Assembly (NCBI GenBank): GCA_021737905.1 | Contig: JAIPDA010000092.1 | Span: forward strand, 1 to 8,512 | Direction of reading: 5' to 3' | Length of the DNA: 8,512 bases | Source of the DNA: Rhodoferax sp. | GTDB taxonomy: Bacteria > Pseudomonadota > Gammaproteobacteria > Burkholderiales > Burkholderiaceae_C | Part shown: positions 1 through 6,068 of the stretch, in pieces | How the letters are laid out: each line of letters starts with the position of its first letter | How positions within the stretch are numbered: the stretch's first letter is position 1 | Notes under the pieces: model-generated | What the model was told of the DNA's origin: nothing | The model's input: the letters and a program-made list of their open reading frames with translations, nothing else | Database searches by the model: none | Position numbers and translations under genes: made by a program

Positions 1-908
1 CCAGCGGCGGCTCACTGAGTCTGTTTGCCGACAAGCAAATTGTAGAAATCCGCATTCCCAGCGGCAAGCCCGGCAAAGACGGCTCGGTCGCCTTGCAGCA
101 AATCGCCCCGCGCGCACAGGGTGACGACGCTACGCTGACTTTGGTGCTGCTGCCCAAACTCGACAGCCTGAGTACCAAGAGCGCCTGGTTTGGCGCGCTC
201 GAGAGCTTTGGCGTGACCCTCCGGCTGGACCCGGTGGATCGCCGCCACCTGCCGGCCTGGATAGCCCAGCGCTTGCAACAGCACAGCCTGCAGGTTGCGC
301 CCGGCGAAGAAGGCCAGCGCACCCTGCATTTTTTTGCAGAGCGCGTCGAAGGCAATCTGCTGGCAGCGCACCAGGAAATCCAGAAGCTCGCGCTGCTTTA
401 CCCGACGCTGAACCCGCGCCAGCCCACCGTGCTCAGTTTTGACCAGGTTGAAAACGCCGTGCTCAATGTGGCGCGCTATGACGTCTTTAAATTGTCAGAA
501 GCGGTGCTTGCCGGCCAGGGCCTGCGCGTGGCCCGCATGCTCGACGGCCTGCAGGCCGAAGGTGAGTCCGAGGTGCTGGTGCACTGGGCACTGGCCGAAG
601 ACATACGCAGCTTAAAACGTGTCAAAGACGCCATGGCCGCCGGCCGGCCCTTACCGATGGCGCTCAGGGAGAACCGCGTTTGGGGTGCCAAAGAAAAGCT
701 GTTCGAGCGTGTCCTGCCGCAAATCGACGAAGCCACCCTGGCCAGGCTGCTGCAGTCAGCGCACAAGGTGGACGGCATCGTCAAAGGCCTCAAGCAACCC
801 GACTGGCCAACTGATGGCTGGCAATCGCTGCACAGACTGGCCGGCATGTTGTGCACCAGTTGCGCGGCGCCGCAGGCCGGCCGCAGTGCACGACCGCTGC
901 AGCGCTAA
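1..908 (+). CDS. holA: DNA polymerase III subunit delta, 5'-truncated by the window edge
   Basis: This is the delta subunit of the DNA polymerase III clamp loader. It opens the beta sliding clamp so that the clamp can be loaded on primed DNA. The frame is open from base 3 to the TAA at 906-908, giving 301 visible residues. The family is usually about 340-350 residues, so roughly 40-55 N-terminal residues lie outside the window. The visible part begins with GGSLSLFADKQIVEIRIPSG, matching the conserved SLFAxK-(I/V)VEIR segment of HolA that follows the missing N-terminal AAA+ portion. The later parts (LHFFAERVEGNLLAAHQEIQ, and a helical C-terminus rich in R/K/L) fit the AAA+ lid and the collar domain. 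A TTG at 93 lies in frame but is internal, not the true start. In Burkholderiales holA commonly lies next to proA (general knowledge); here another gene separates them. No clear terminator follows the stop codon. Confidence 0.95.
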   Translation, partial: SGGSLSLFADKQIVEIRIPSGKPGKDGSVALQQIAPRAQGDDATLTLVLLPKLDSLSTKSAWFGALESFGVTLRLDPVDRRHLPAWIAQRLQQHSLQVAPGEEGQRTLHFFAERVEGNLLAAHQEIQKLALLYPTLNPRQPTVLSFDQVENAVLNVARYDVFKLSEAVLAGQGLRVARMLDGLQAEGESEVLVHWALAEDIRSLKRVKDAMAAGRPLPMALRENRVWGAKEKLFERVLPQIDEATLARLLQSAHKVDGIVKGLKQPDWPTDGWQSLHRLAGMLCTSCAAPQAGRSARPLQR

Positions 909-1032
909 CGCGCAACCAGCTGACCCAGGCCATGCGCCTGCCCCTCTCAATAAACCCCCAGTTTGATCCGGACAGACAAAAGCGCCTGTGCTTGATGCAC
1001 AACAAGGTCAGGACCTGTCCACATCGTTAGTC

Positions 1033-1059
1033 TTGAACATGGGCTTAGGTCCATTTCAA
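1033..1059 (+). promoter_or_regulatory. Leader hairpin abutting the Shine-Dalgarno of the monooxygenase gene
   Basis: TTGAA (1033-1037) and ATGG (1039-1042) can pair with CCAT (1051-1054) and TTCAA (1055-1059). This makes nine base pairs with one bulged C at 1038 and an 8-nt loop. The hairpin ends one base before the ribosome binding site. It could be an mRNA-stabilising 5' stem, a standby structure for ribosome loading, or a DNA operator with the inverted repeat TTGAA-N17-TTCAA. The repeat is directly visible; the function is inferred. Confidence 0.4.
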
Positions 1060-1060
1060 C

Positions 1061-1070
1061 AGGAGGTGAT
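1061..1070 (+). promoter_or_regulatory. Near-perfect ribosome binding site of the nitronate monooxygenase gene
   Basis: AGGAGGTGAT is complementary to the 3' end of 16S rRNA over ten bases and lies 5 nt before the ATG at 1076. It fixes the start codon. It is by far the strongest Shine-Dalgarno in the window and contrasts with proA and gshB, which have none in place. Confidence 0.9.
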
Positions 1071-1075
1071 TAACG

Positions 1076-2311
1076 ATGGACAAGTCATTTCGCAATGAAC
1101 TGACAGCAACTTTCAAAGCACTCGCGCTGGCTGGCGGGCTACGGCCGCTTCAACTGGCCGGGCGGGAATTACTGCCTGTGGTGCAAGGCGGCATGGGCGT
1201 GGGGGTGTCCGCCAGCGGCCTGGCCGGCGCCGTGGCCCGCTTGGGCGCCATCGGCACAGTCTCGGCTGTAGACCTGCGCCGCCGCCACCCCGATCTGATG
1301 GAACAAACCGGTCACCTGGACAAAGAAACCAATGCGCGCGAGCTGATTGACGCAGCCAACCTGCTGGCGCTGGACCGAGAGATCCAAGGTGCCCGCCAGA
1401 TCGCCGGCGGCCAGGGCCTGATCGCGGTCAACGTGATGAAAGCACTGAGCGCTTACGAGGCTTATGTGCACCAAGCGCTGGTCAGTGGCGCCGATGCCAT
1501 CGTCGTCGGTGCCGGCCTGCCACTGGACTTGCCAGAGATCGCGCGTGACTTTCCGGCCACCGCCCTGGTACCGATTTTGTCGGACGCACGCGGCGTGCAA
1601 CTGGTGGTGCGCAAATGGGAAAAGAAAGGTCGGCTACCCGACGCCATTGTGATTGAGCATCCGCGCCTGGCGGGCGGTCACTTGGGCGCTGCCAAAGTAG
1701 CCGACCTGCAAGACCCGCGCTTTGACTTTGAGAGTGTGATTCCGCAGGTGCTGGCTTTCTTCAAGAGTGCGGGGATTGAGCGCGAGATTCCCTTGATTGC
1801 AGCTGGCGGCATCAGCAGCCACGCCGACATCCTGCGCCTGCAGGCGCTGGGCGCGGCGGCGGTGCAGCTGGGCACGGCCTTTGCGGTCACGCTGGAGTGC
1901 GATGCGGACCCGGCCTTCAAGCAGGTGTTGGCCGAGGCCGGGCCGCAAGACATGGTGGAGTTCATCAGCGTGGCCGGCCTGCCGGCACGCGCCGTGCGCA
2001 CCCCTTGGCTGAACAAATACCTGCGCATTGAATCAAAGCTGCAGGCGCATGCCCACGAAAAGAAAAAGTGCAATATGTCTTTTGACTGCCTGAGCCACTG
2101 CGGCCTGCGCGATGGCAACCCTGCCATGGGCCAGTTCTGCATTGACCAGCAACTCGGTCATGCGATGGCTGGTGAAACCGACAAAGGCTTGTTCTTTCGC
2201 GGCGCCGGTGCGTTGCCCTTCGATCGGGAGATCCGGTCTGTCGAAGCGCTGATGGAGTACCTGATCACCGGCCGCCAACCGGCACCGCACGCCATGCACA
2301 CCATCACATGA
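1076..2311 (+). CDS. Nitronate monooxygenase / 2-nitropropane dioxygenase family flavoprotein
   Basis: This 411-residue protein is a TIM-barrel FMN enzyme of the NMO/NPD family, which oxidises alkyl nitronates and also includes FabK-like enoyl reductases. Visible family marks are QGGMG at residues 37-41 (N-terminal FMN-binding loop), AGGHLG with the likely catalytic histidine H202, AAGGI at 242-246 and QLGTAF at 264-269 (FMN phosphate site). The C-terminal part has a cysteine cluster, C332-x5-C338-x3-C342-x12-C355, followed by FFRGAG and a short helix. Similar CL-x2-C ... (Y/F)CI clusters occur in one NMO subgroup, and a metal or Fe-S site there is an inference. The start is fixed by the strong ribosome binding site. 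The protein has no signal peptide or membrane segment and should be cytosolic. The gene lies between holA and proA with gaps of 167 and 128 bp. Its true substrate cannot be read from the sequence. Confidence 0.88.
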   Translation: MDKSFRNELTATFKALALAGGLRPLQLAGRELLPVVQGGMGVGVSASGLAGAVARLGAIGTVSAVDLRRRHPDLMEQTGHLDKETNARELIDAANLLALDREIQGARQIAGGQGLIAVNVMKALSAYEAYVHQALVSGADAIVVGAGLPLDLPEIARDFPATALVPILSDARGVQLVVRKWEKKGRLPDAIVIEHPRLAGGHLGAAKVADLQDPRFDFESVIPQVLAFFKSAGIEREIPLIAAGGISSHADILRLQALGAAAVQLGTAFAVTLECDADPAFKQVLAEAGPQDMVEFISVAGLPARAVRTPWLNKYLRIESKLQAHAHEKKKCNMSFDCLSHCGLRDGNPAMGQFCIDQQLGHAMAGETDKGLFFRGAGALPFDREIRSVEALMEYLITGRQPAPHAMHTIT

Positions 2312-2427
2312 AGCGAATCGATCAAAAAACATAAACCACCTCCAAAAACTCAAGGGTGGCTGCAACAACGACATTGAATCCGGGCATCCAGGCAGCCGCG
2401 GATAAACGAGCGCATGGACGCTTGCGG

Positions 2428-2433
2428 CAAAAT
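2428..2433 (+). promoter_or_regulatory. Candidate -10 box for a leaderless proA transcript
   Basis: CAAAAT (4 of 6 matches to TATAAT) ends exactly 6 nt before the proA ATG at 2440. Transcription would then begin at or next to the A of the start codon. No convincing -35 element is seen at 16-18 bp. The same CAAAAT-N6-ATG arrangement occurs before gshB, which raises confidence above what a single weak box would deserve. Confidence 0.4.
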
Positions 2434-2439
2434 GGGGGT

Positions 2440-3753
2440 ATGAACGCGCCCGAACTCTCCACAGCCCCTGTCCAAGACGGCGATCTTGCGCGCCTGATGC
2501 AAGCGCTGGGCAGCCAGGCCAAAGCCGCCTCGGCCCTGATGGCCAAAGCGCCGGCTGCGCTCAAGAACCAGGCGCTGACCCAGCTGGCCGCCCTGCTGCG
2601 CGAGAACTTTGCCGCACTGCAAACGGCCAACCAGCGTGACCTGAGTCGTTCCGCCGCTGCCGGGCTCAGCGGCCCCATGCTGGACCGCTTGAAACTCAGC
2701 GCCGACGCGCTGGAGACCGTGGCCGTGGGCTGCGAGCAGCTGGCCGCCATGCCCGACGTGATCGGCGAGATCATCGGCATGAAGCAGCAACCCAGCGGCA
2801 TCCGCGTCGGCCAGATGCGCGTGCCGATTGGCGTGTTCGGCATGATTTACGAGAGCCGGCCCAATGTGACCATTGAGGCCGCCTCGCTGGCCATCAAGAG
2901 CGGCAACGCCTGCATCTTGCGCGGCGGCTCTGAAGCCATTGAATCGAACAAGGCGCTGGCCGCGCTGGTGCAGCAGGCGCTGCTGGCTGCCGGTCTGCCG
3001 GCCGAGGCGGTGCAGCTGGTTCCCAGCACCGACCGCGAAGCCGTCGGCATGCTGATCACCATGCCGCAGTTTGTGGACGTCATCATTCCGCGCGGCGGCA
3101 AGGGTTTGATCGAGCGCATCAGTCGCGACGCCAAAGTGCCGGTCATCAAACACCTGGACGGCAACTGCCATGTGTATGTCGATGACTTTTGCGACATGGC
3201 CATGGCCGTGAACGTGGCTGACAATGCCAAGACCCAGAAGTACAGCCCCTGCAACGCCGCCGAAGGGCTGTTGGTGGCGCGTGCTGCGGCTGCCGAATTT
3301 CTTCCTGCGATTGGCGCCATTTACGCGGCCAAGGGCGTCGAGATGCGCTGCGACGCCGAATCGCTGGCCTTGCTGCAAGCGGCCCAGCCCGGCGCCACAC
3401 TCAAGGCCGCCACCGAGCAGGATTGGTACGAGGAATACCTGGCGCCCATCATCAGCATCAAGGTGGTGTCCGGTGTCGATGAGGCCATTGACCACATCAA
3501 CCGTTACTCCAGCCACCACACCGACGCCATCATCACGCGTGACCGCGATCGCGCCCAACGCTTTTTGCGCGAAGTCGATTCGGCCAGCGTCATGGTCAAC
3601 ACCAGCACGCGCTTTGCCGACGGCTTTGAGTTCGGCCTGGGCGCAGAGATCGGCATCAGCACCGACAAATTCCACGCCCGCGGGCCGGTCGGCATTGAAG
3701 GGCTGACATCGCTGAAGTACGTGGTGCTGGGCGAAGGTGAAGTTCGCAGGTAA
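2440..3753 (+). CDS. proA: Gamma-glutamyl phosphate reductase
   Basis: ProA reduces gamma-glutamyl phosphate with NADPH to glutamate-5-semialdehyde, the second step of proline synthesis, in the cytosol. The 437-residue product is slightly longer than E. coli ProA (417) because of an N-terminal extension. It has the aldehyde-dehydrogenase-superfamily fold. Visible marks include GVFGMIYESRPNVTIEAA, the glycine-rich ILRGGSEAIESN, DVIIPRGGKGLI, the catalytic cysteine C271 in KYSPCNAAEGLL, and GAEIGISTDKFHARGPVGIE near the C-terminus. A longer frame opens with GTG at 2356, but that extension is not ProA-like, so the ATG at 2440 is chosen. The Gs at 2434-2438 sit too close to the ATG to act as a Shine-Dalgarno. 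proB is not in the window. The gene converges on the NYN gene with only 5 bp between the two stop codons. Confidence 0.96.
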   Translation: MNAPELSTAPVQDGDLARLMQALGSQAKAASALMAKAPAALKNQALTQLAALLRENFAALQTANQRDLSRSAAAGLSGPMLDRLKLSADALETVAVGCEQLAAMPDVIGEIIGMKQQPSGIRVGQMRVPIGVFGMIYESRPNVTIEAASLAIKSGNACILRGGSEAIESNKALAALVQQALLAAGLPAEAVQLVPSTDREAVGMLITMPQFVDVIIPRGGKGLIERISRDAKVPVIKHLDGNCHVYVDDFCDMAMAVNVADNAKTQKYSPCNAAEGLLVARAAAAEFLPAIGAIYAAKGVEMRCDAESLALLQAAQPGATLKAATEQDWYEEYLAPIISIKVVSGVDEAIDHINRYSSHHTDAIITRDRDRAQRFLREVDSASVMVNTSTRFADGFEFGLGAEIGISTDKFHARGPVGIEGLTSLKYVVLGEGEVRR

Positions 3754-3758
3754 CTGAC

Positions 3759-4391
3759 TTACTTCCAAGTAGCAGGGCGGTTGAGTACAAATCCGTCTTG
3801 TCTCACGACTTGTTGCGCCAGTTGTGATTGACGCAAATTAGCTTCTCCAATTGTGAAAAAGCCATGGGCGGCTTTCGACAGTTCGGCTGAATTACGGCCT
3901 GGCGGAAATGCGACGATCAGTCGCTTGCCGGGGAATTGCTGGCGCAGGGTTCGCAGTGGCGAAGTGAGGTCGCTGTCCCCAGAGATCAGGATCGCCGTAT
4001 CAAAGTTGTCGGCAAATGCGTCCTTCATCATCTGCACAGCTATATTGACATCGGTCATTTTTTCCTTGTAGCCTGTCCATGTGCCACCACAGCTTCGGCA
4101 CATGCGCTGCTTCTCAAGGAAATGTCCGAAGTGGATTTCCAGACTTTGTAACGTGCCTAGCGCCTCTAGATAACAGGTCTGCCGATGCATGTTTTTTTGA
4201 TTGCTGCCATTGGTGCGGATGCGTGAGGTGAAATAGTGCACGGCTTCCAGGCCCTGCCCAGCTTTGAGTAATGAGGTCGACAAAGCCTCCAGGTTGAGCC
4301 AATAGTGCTTGCGCCAACCTTTGCTTTTGAGGCCGAAATAAAGGTTAAAACCATCCACATAGACACAGACTCGGTTCACATTGACGTTCAT
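3759..4391 (-). CDS. NYN (PIN-like) domain protein, LabA/DUF88 type, putative ribonuclease
   Basis: The 210-residue product has the marks of the NYN domain, a PIN-like fold with an acidic metal site usually linked to RNA cleavage. These are VYVDGFNLYFGL with D13 and N16, K111-MTDVNIAVQMM with D114 and N116, and ILISGDSDL with D139 and D141. C98 and C101 form a single CxxC in a loop before the second acidic motif, perhaps part of a zinc-binding or redox site. The frame is open to 4583, but similarity begins at MNVNVNRV. The ATG at 4391 has AGGA 7 nt upstream (complement of 4399-4402), so that start is chosen. Several 60-base lines counted by eye give about 42-60% GC, against about 55-70% in proA lines, hinting at a different origin. 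It is divergent from the small RNA candidate and convergent with proA. The biological role and RNA target are unknown; nuclease activity is inferred from the family. Confidence 0.85.
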   Translation of the reverse strand: MNVNVNRVCVYVDGFNLYFGLKSKGWRKHYWLNLEALSTSLLKAGQGLEAVHYFTSRIRTNGSNQKNMHRQTCYLEALGTLQSLEIHFGHFLEKQRMCRSCGGTWTGYKEKMTDVNIAVQMMKDAFADNFDTAILISGDSDLTSPLRTLRQQFPGKRLIVAFPPGRNSAELSKAAHGFFTIGEANLRQSQLAQQVVRQDGFVLNRPATWK

Positions 4392-4454
4392 TGCGAATTC
4401 CTGTTGAGGGTTATGACCTGCAGTCCTTGCGTGCAAGCCGGTGAACTTTCGGTG

Positions 4455-4460
4455 TAGAAT
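4455..4460 (+). promoter_or_regulatory. -10 box of the small RNA candidate
   Basis: TAGAAT matches TATAAT at five of six positions and is followed by a T-rich stretch. Initiation would fall near 4466-4468, just before the first hairpin. No good -35 lies at 16-18 bp; TTGCGT at 4427-4432 is 22 bp away, too far for a standard sigma-70 spacer. The box lies in the divergent gap upstream of the NYN gene. Confidence 0.5.
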
Positions 4461-4466
4461 TTTTTC

Positions 4467-4528
4467 CTTAACCCCACCGGAGATCGCATCTCCGGCCCGA
4501 CGCCTCCCTTGTGGAGGCGTTTCTTTTT
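4467..4528 (+). ncRNA. Candidate small RNA of two tandem hairpins
   Basis: After the TAGAAT box comes a short single-stranded lead. Hairpin 1 is a perfect 8-bp stem, CCGGAGAT (4477-4484) and ATCTCCGG (4488-4495), with loop CGC. Hairpin 2 is the terminator stem ACGCCTCC (4500-4507) with GGAGGCGT (4513-4520), followed by a U tract. The whole transcript would be about 60 nt. No open reading frame or gene end lies just upstream that would need this terminator: the nearest upstream gene (NYN) runs the other way. An independent transcript is therefore the simplest reading. The 5' arm of hairpin 2 carries CCTCCC, an anti-Shine-Dalgarno sequence. Short hairpin RNAs with such motifs are known in Burkholderiales, but whether this belongs to a named family is not certain. 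Exact 5' and 3' ends are estimates. Confidence 0.55.
4500..4528 (+). terminator. Strong intrinsic terminator
   Basis: An 8-bp GC-rich perfect stem (ACGCCTCC / GGAGGCGT, loop CTTGT) is followed by TTTCTTTTT at 4520-4528. The U tract follows only in the plus orientation, so it ends plus-strand transcription and does not serve the minus-strand NYN gene. Confidence 0.85.
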
Positions 4529-4647
4529 GTGCGGCTGGTTGCGCTTGCAGCAGCACCAATTCAGCCAAGCGGCGGACGTGCAAATAAAAATGCTTCCAGA
4601 TGCTTCACAGAAACCGTGAAAAAATTAATTCAAAATAGCTATATAAA

Positions 4648-4653
4648 TATAAT
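4648..4653 (+). promoter_or_regulatory. Perfect TATAAT hexamer in the AT-rich segment
   Basis: TATAAT occurs on the plus strand, with TTAATT (3 of 6 to TTGACA) at 4625-4630 and a 17-bp spacer. A start near 4660 would give gshA a leader of about 130 nt containing the 4689-4702 palindrome. In AT-rich DNA such a match can arise by chance, so this is tentative. Confidence 0.35.
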
Positions 4654-4688
4654 TTTCTCCTATTATGAATATAAATAGGTGGTGTTTT

Positions 4689-4702
4689 CGGGTGTTCACC
4701 CG
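4689..4702. promoter_or_regulatory. Palindrome CGGGTGTTCACCCG, possible operator
   Basis: A perfect 6-bp inverted repeat with a 2-bp centre lies about 90 bp upstream of gshA and overlaps a second palindrome, CCGTACGG, at 4700-4707. It has no U tract and is not a terminator. A repressor or activator site, or a small leader hairpin, are the alternatives. Confidence 0.35.
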
Positions 4703-4734
4703 TACGGCTCATCGGACTGCGGCGACGTGCACTG

Positions 4735-4764
4735 TTGTAGAGTCAGTCAGTAGCCTCATATAAG
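4735..4764 (+). promoter_or_regulatory. Possible proximal promoter of gshA
   Basis: TATAAG (4759-4764, 5 of 6 to consensus) is preceded by TTGTAG (4735-4740, 3 of 6) with an 18-bp spacer. Transcription would begin near 4771, leaving a leader of about 23 nt with AGGA at 4777-4780 before the ATG at 4794. This is moderate to weak evidence from sequence match alone. Confidence 0.4.
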
Positions 4765-4793
4765 TTCACACTCTTCAGGACATAAAGCCGCCC

Positions 4794-6068
4794 ATGGTTC
4801 CCCATCTCATCACCGCCCTGAACGGCCCGATCAACGAGTTGGAGCAGCGCATTCTGGACTCTATGCCAGCCATCGAACGCTGGTTTCGCCTGGAGTGGAT
4901 GGAGCACACGCCGCCGTTTTACACCTCGGTCGATGTACGCAATTCGGGCTTCAAACTCGCGCCTGTGGACACCAACCTGTTTCCCACCGGCTGGAACAAC
5001 CTGACTCCGGAGATGCTGCCGCTGGCAGTGCAGGCGGCGATGGCGGCCATTGAAAAGATCTGCCCCGAGGCGCGCAATCTCCTGGTGGTGCCAGAGAACC
5101 ACACCCACAATACTTTCTACCTGTCCAACCTGCTGCAGCTCAAGCGCATCTTTCACCAGGCCGGGCTGAACGTGCGCTTTGGCTCGCTCAACCCGGAGAT
5201 CAAAGAGCCGACCAACTTTAACGTGCCCAACGGCGAAGTCATCAGCATCGAGCCGCTGATCCGCAGCGACACCCGCCTGGGGCTCAAAGATTTTGACCCC
5301 TGCACGATTTTGCTGAACAACGACTTGTCGGCCGGTATTCCCGGCATGCTCGAAGACCTGCACGAGCAGTTTTTACTACCGCCGCTGCACGCCGCCTGGT
5401 CGGTACGCCGCAAGTCGCGCCACTTTCAAGCTTATGAGGAGGTGGCCAAGCGCTTTGGCAAGCTGCTGGGCATGGACCCGTGGCTGATCAACCCGCTGTA
5501 CGCCAAGTGTGGTGAAGTGGACTTTGCAGCCGGCGTGGGCATGGACAGCCTGAGCAGCAACGTGGATGCGCTGCTGACCAAAATCCGTCGCAAGTACAAA
5601 GAGTACGGTATCAACGAAAAGCCATTTGTCATCGTCAAAGCAGACAACGGCAATTGCGGCATGGGCATCATGACGGTGCGCGACGTCAAAGACCTGGACC
5701 TGCAAAACATCAAGTCCCAAGAGGGGCTGACACTCACCGAGGTGATCGTCCAGGAGGGCGTGCTGACCAATGAGCGCGTCAACGATGCCGTGGCCGAGCC
5801 GGTTGTCTACATGATGGACCGCTTTGTGGTGGGCGGTTTTTACCGGGTGCATGCAGAGCGTGCTGTCGATGAAAGCCTGAGTGCTCCCGGCGCCAGCTTT
5901 GTGCCTCTGGCTTTTGCCGACAGCTCACGCCTGCCCCAGCCCGGCCGCAAGCCCGGCTCCAGCAGCCCGAACCGCTTTTACATGTACGGCGTGATCGCTC
6001 GCCTGGCCATGCTGGCCGGCAGTTATGAGCTGGAAGGCACGGATCCGCTGGCCGAGGTCTACGACTGA
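4794..6068 (+). CDS. gshA: Glutamate-cysteine ligase, Acidithiobacillus/betaproteobacterial type
   Basis: GshA joins glutamate and cysteine with ATP, the first and rate-setting step of glutathione synthesis. The 424-residue protein matches the distinct GshA type of betaproteobacteria and Acidithiobacillus (the TIGR02049-like family), not the E. coli type. It begins MVPHLITALNGPINELEQRI. Further marks are FKLAPVDTNLFPTGWNNL at residues 53-70, VVPENHTHNTFYLSNL, and KADNGNCGMGIMTVRD from residue 282, a likely nucleotide-binding stretch. It is full length, ending with the typical TDPLAEVYD. An in-frame TAA at 4761-4763 and the lack of other start codons make ATG 4794 the only reasonable start. 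Its Shine-Dalgarno (AGGA, 13 nt upstream) is weak and distant. It is the first of three co-directional genes, gshA-kup-gshB, so the two glutathione genes flank a potassium importer. Soluble and cytosolic. Confidence 0.95.
   Translation: MVPHLITALNGPINELEQRILDSMPAIERWFRLEWMEHTPPFYTSVDVRNSGFKLAPVDTNLFPTGWNNLTPEMLPLAVQAAMAAIEKICPEARNLLVVPENHTHNTFYLSNLLQLKRIFHQAGLNVRFGSLNPEIKEPTNFNVPNGEVISIEPLIRSDTRLGLKDFDPCTILLNNDLSAGIPGMLEDLHEQFLLPPLHAAWSVRRKSRHFQAYEEVAKRFGKLLGMDPWLINPLYAKCGEVDFAAGVGMDSLSSNVDALLTKIRRKYKEYGINEKPFVIVKADNGNCGMGIMTVRDVKDLDLQNIKSQEGLTLTEVIVQEGVLTNERVNDAVAEPVVYMMDRFVVGGFYRVHAERAVDESLSAPGASFVPLAFADSSRLPQPGRKPGSSSPNRFYMYGVIARLAMLAGSYELEGTDPLAEVYD

Larger units (their letters stand above)
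4529..4793. other. Gene-free, partly AT-rich spacer upstream of gshA
   Basis: No coding frame is convincing here. The segment from about 4583 to 4678 is strongly AT-rich inside a GC-rich chromosome. It holds a 7-bp direct repeat ATGCTTC (4590-4596 and 4600-4606, period 10), a 9-bp direct repeat ATATAAATA (4641-4649 and 4669-4677, period 28), and AAAAT/ATTTT ends around 4632-4656 that make an imperfect palindrome. From 4681 on the base composition returns to normal, with a palindrome and a possible gshA promoter. It could be a promoter/regulatory region, the remains of a small interspersed repeat of the kind common in Comamonadaceae, or the edge of an old insertion. Confidence 0.6.

Noticed and set aside
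2336..2359. CCACC/GGTGG inverted repeat after the monooxygenase stop as a terminator
   Set aside because: The stem is only 5 bp with a 14-nt loop, and no U tract follows.
2356..2439. GTG start at 2356 giving a longer ProA
   Set aside because: The 28 added residues are not ProA-like and would contain the candidate -10 box; the ATG at 2440 gives a length near the family norm.
2350..3768. Long 472-codon open frame on the minus strand opposite proA
   Set aside because: It mirrors the codon structure of proA in a GC-rich genome, is rich in His, Gln, Val and Gly without any recognisable domain, and proA is certain.
4427..4460. TTGCGT plus TAGAAT as a full sigma-70 promoter for the small RNA
   Set aside because: The 22-bp spacer is too long, so only the -10 box is kept.
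4392..4583. N-terminal extension of the NYN frame up to an upstream ATG at 4583 (minus strand)
   Set aside because: The extra 64 codons run across the small RNA hairpins and terminator, show no domain similarity, and a well-spaced AGGA supports the ATG at 4391.
6018..6027. Kup GDIGTSV in place of GDIGTSP as a sign of altered function
   Set aside because: The motif lies in the kup product, not at this position, and the variant seems usual among betaproteobacterial Kup proteins; no other key residue looks lost.
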